Below, in pieces: positions 61,699 through 64,000 of a stretch of 64,000 bases of DNA (its first letter is position 1; each line of letters opens with the position of its first letter). The stretch is from positions 1-64,000 of the forward strand of contig JAYPYW010000010.1 of the NCBI GenBank assembly GCA_038154685.1. Direction: 5' to 3'. The DNA is from GCA-002722245 sp038154685 (GTDB lineage: Bacteria; Bacteroidota; Bacteroidia; Flavobacteriales_C; GCA-002722245). The notes under the pieces were generated by a model, which saw only the letters and a program-made list of their open reading frames with translations, was not told the origin of the DNA and did no database searches. Position numbers and translations under genes: made by a program.

Positions 61699-63723
61699 TT
61701 ACTTTTTAATCAGCTTATCAAATTGTTCCAATCCATCCTCTGAGATATATTTTACCATGTATAATCCTGAGGCTAGGTCGGTGATTTGTATATTGTTACT
61801 TCCTGATGAAATCATTTGTTGCTTAACAAGTGTTCCATTTAAATTGTAAAGAAGCAGTTCCCCAGCTGATTCAGAATTAATAACAAAACTGTTTGATGCT
61901 GGATTGGGATATAAGCTTAAACTTGAGTTTGAAACTTCATTGCTACTAGTTTCAACCTCAAACGTTACGTTCTCTATATCCATCCAACCCTTAGTACAAT
62001 TTAACCTTAAGGTTTGCTCACCTTCAGTTAAGTTAATTTTGAATGAAAATTCATCCCATTTTCTAAAAAATGTTTCTGAAATTATTCCAGTTGTTAAAAC
62101 CGATTTACCATTCGATTTTATTTCCATGTAATGAACCTCTCCAGAAATTGTTGCTAATTTGATAGTCATTAAATACTCTCTTGTTTCTGCAACATCAACC
62201 TTCAAATCAACCCAAGCAGATTTATCTAATCGAACATAATATGTTCCATCATCATCCCAGTTCTTTGCTGCCCAAGCATCTTTTCTGTCGAAGTAACCTT
62301 CTGGCTCAACTACACCTGGGATTGGTTGTGGTTTTTTGGTTAAAACAAGTCCGGCTCTATCATTAATAGATCCTGTTGTTTTTCTTTCCAATTGGTCACT
62401 CTGTAGCGTTACCCTGACATTGGTTATATCTCGCATATATAAATCCGAGCTAGAACCTTTTAATGTTATTTGGGCAGTTGAATCATTTAATCTCACAACA
62501 GTATCCATACTGACACCTGCAGGTAAATTCCCAACTGTCCAGCTAGAAACTTCTAATGGATTTACAAATGTATCGTTGAACAGGTTTACCTTAATTACCC
62601 CTCCATCTTCTTCTCCTTCTAATATTTCTCCAGAATTCTCCATTTCTATATAACTCGAATCTGTAAAAACCTTCTCAAAAGTTTTAACAAATCCATAGGA
62701 AGGACCACATCTCCTGTCGGAATTAATAGACCAAGTCATCATTCCCATTAAATCTGGATATCCACCTTCCTTTATTAGTTTATAACTACCTGGCTGAGGA
62801 CCAACCCCTAGCAGATAATCCATTGCTTTTTTTACATCATCATGAGGAACTGCATCATAGCTGTGGCAACCTGGAAGCGCAACTCCAACCTTGTTTGCTG
62901 GCAATCCAGAGTAAGTTCCAATTGAACCATTAGCCTTAAACCCTCTAATTACTGATTCGGTCATTGCAACCATCCAATCCGCTGTTCCCTGACTATAAAT
63001 TTTACCATCTAATCCAAACATACTTCCACTATTGTATAGCTGAACATTTAGCATATCTATAGAATCTCTGAACTCTTCAATAATTGGCAAATAAGCCCCT
63101 CTTTTATATCCTAAACTCGCACCCGATAAACCTCCATGAACATAAAAAGTCTCAGGAGCCATCGTTAACAAAAGTTTTTCTCCATGAGTTGTTCTATGGT
63201 TTTGCATAATCTCATGAATAGCCTCAATCATTAATTTTTGCTTAATATCTCCAGGCGACTCGATATTAATATCTAGGAAGTTCAATGAATTCCCCTCCAA
63301 ATCAATGTCTATTCCATCAAAGCCCCATTTATCTACAATAGCATTCATAGAAGCAACGAAAGTTTCCTTCTCCGCTACTGAATCCAGAAGAATAATATCA
63401 TTTTGACCTCCAATACTTATAAGTACCTTTTTACCTTGATCTTGTAAAAACTTTACTTCTTCCTTGAATGAAGCTTCGGTGTAATGTGAAGGTGGTCTGA
63501 AAATCAATTCATAATCAACATCTTCATCCTTAGCTTCAGCAAACGCTATTTGGATTACATTGTACCTTGGATCAATATCTTTTAAAGGTACAAACCTACT
63601 TCCCATCCAATTTTCCCAATACCCTACCATTGCTGGATAAGGCAGCTGAGCTAAACTAGATTTAGTAATTAAACTTAATAGTGCTGCTACAATAAAATAT
63701 TGGGTAATTAATCTCTTTCTCAT
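61699..63723 (-). CDS. GH18 chitinase with carbohydrate-binding module, T9SS type A cargo
   Basis: 674 residues with signal peptide (FIVAALLSLITKSSLAQ). Residues about 28-350 are a GH18 TIM barrel: VGYWENW, KVLISIGGQ, then the catalytic WGFDGIDIDLEG with Glu143 as proton donor and Asp139/Asp141 before it, LTMAPE, NVQLYNS and MGMMTWSINSD. This hydrolyses beta-1,4 bonds in chitin with a retaining, substrate-assisted mechanism. A linker beta domain (about 365-450) and a CBM6-like module (about 460-590; YYVRLDKSAWVDLKVDVAE) follow, then a type A sorting domain (YPNPASNSFVIN to KLIKK). A role in chitin use from marine particles is likely. Confidence 0.92.
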   Translation of the reverse strand: MRKRLITQYFIVAALLSLITKSSLAQLPYPAMVGYWENWMGSRFVPLKDIDPRYNVIQIAFAEAKDEDVDYELIFRPPSHYTEASFKEEVKFLQDQGKKVLISIGGQNDIILLDSVAEKETFVASMNAIVDKWGFDGIDIDLEGNSLNFLDINIESPGDIKQKLMIEAIHEIMQNHRTTHGEKLLLTMAPETFYVHGGLSGASLGYKRGAYLPIIEEFRDSIDMLNVQLYNSGSMFGLDGKIYSQGTADWMVAMTESVIRGFKANGSIGTYSGLPANKVGVALPGCHSYDAVPHDDVKKAMDYLLGVGPQPGSYKLIKEGGYPDLMGMMTWSINSDRRCGPSYGFVKTFEKVFTDSSYIEMENSGEILEGEEDGGVIKVNLFNDTFVNPLEVSSWTVGNLPAGVSMDTVVRLNDSTAQITLKGSSSDLYMRDITNVRVTLQSDQLERKTTGSINDRAGLVLTKKPQPIPGVVEPEGYFDRKDAWAAKNWDDDGTYYVRLDKSAWVDLKVDVAETREYLMTIKLATISGEVHYMEIKSNGKSVLTTGIISETFFRKWDEFSFKINLTEGEQTLRLNCTKGWMDIENVTFEVETSSNEVSNSSLSLYPNPASNSFVINSESAGELLLYNLNGTLVKQQMISSGSNNIQITDLASGLYMVKYISEDGLEQFDKLIKK

Positions 63724-63781
63724 TATCCGTCTTATTAGGGTGTTTCTATGTTTAACAAGTTAATAGAATCGATTTCTTGCC

Positions 63782-63813
63782 TGTTTACAATTGATAAAAT
63801 AGTGTATACAATT
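63782..63813. promoter_or_regulatory. Tandem TGTWTACAATT motifs upstream of the chitinase gene
   Basis: TGTTTACAATT (63782-63792) and TGTATACAATT (63803-63813) start 21 bp apart, as in the pair before the DUF1800 gene. They lie 59-90 bases upstream of the chitinase start. Confidence 0.4.
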
Positions 63814-63861
63814 CTTTTTTAAGCTGCAAGACAACTGTGGTAAGGGTTAAAACCAACCATT

Positions 63862-63900
63862 CAAAAACCTCAATAAAATACTGTTATACAGTTGTTTATG
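63862..63900 (-). promoter_or_regulatory. Upstream element shared with the giant FG-GAP gene
   Basis: CAATAAAATACTGTTA then TACAG matches 55688-55708 with one difference, and similarity extends to about 38 bases with one indel. It stands about 140 bases upstream of the chitinase start, as the other copy does for its gene. Confidence 0.4.
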
Positions 63901-64000
63901 TTTCGATGAAAAGGACATTTATTAGAAAACTTCAAGGGGCAACAACAGCTAAACCGTTTAGACAATGTCTATTTAAAAAATCAAAATACTGATTATCATA

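Noticed and set aside
63906..63992. 28-codon basic ORF at the window end
   Set aside because: Too short, no context beyond the window edge, no motif.

Overview
This 64 kb window is AT-rich chromosomal DNA of a Bacteroidota member, most likely a marine, Flavobacteriales-like bacterium. The evidence is the density of type IX secretion system (T9SS) cargo. Ten genes or gene ends carry type A C-terminal sorting domains (CTDs; YPNP-like motif, ending in KxIKK-like tails). Six intact genes carry type B, gliding-motility-associated CTDs. PorP/SprF-like barrels, Bacteroidota-type promoter boxes (TAnnTTTG) and the DUF1800/DUF1501 pair point the same way. No rRNA, tRNA or CRISPR array was seen. Ten N bases at 32216-32225 mark a scaffold join.

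Layout. 1-6142: three secreted type A proteins (two beta-helix, one SGNH hydrolase) and the tail of a fourth. 6251-8063: methyltransferase and GT4 glycosyltransferase (minus). 8494-13211: DUF1800-DUF1501 pair, a 30-codon membrane-peptide ORF and bioA. 13212-13956: a non-coding region with a 346 bp inverted-repeat element and a sigma-54-like promoter ahead of a PQQ-type propeller gene. 15994-21942 (minus): a compact four-gene operon with a transglutaminase-like 7TM protein, a RimK-like ATP-grasp ligase, a TPR protein and an outer-membrane barrel. 22181-39968 (minus): giant adhesin-like T9SS proteins, a thioredoxin-like protein and a helical protein. 39960-40681: probable structured RNA and two terminators. 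40682-49150: AraC regulator, two PorP/SprF barrels, three intact and one broken small type B cargo genes, then an ECF sigma factor and its anti-sigma partner. 49441-55560 (minus): a 2039-residue type B protein with an FG-GAP propeller. 55940-64000: a CTD remnant, an AraC-controlled short-chain dehydrogenase, a second SGNH hydrolase, a broken SOUL gene and a GH18 chitinase.

The most interesting unit is 40682-49150. The last cargo gene overlaps the sigma-factor start codon (TAATG), and the sigma gene overlaps the anti-sigma gene (ATGA). The anti-sigma protein has one membrane span and its periplasmic C-terminus ends like a type B sorting domain. I infer an envelope-signalling module that couples T9SS export status to transcription. 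The 7TM/ATP-grasp operon is a second candidate: its transglutaminase domain, of a family usually called inactive, appears to keep the Cys-His-Asp triad. Two further results are practical. The N gap is almost certainly an artefact between overlapping contig ends, and removing it restores one 1773-residue gene. Several pseudogenes and start-codon oddities show active turnover of secreted-protein genes.
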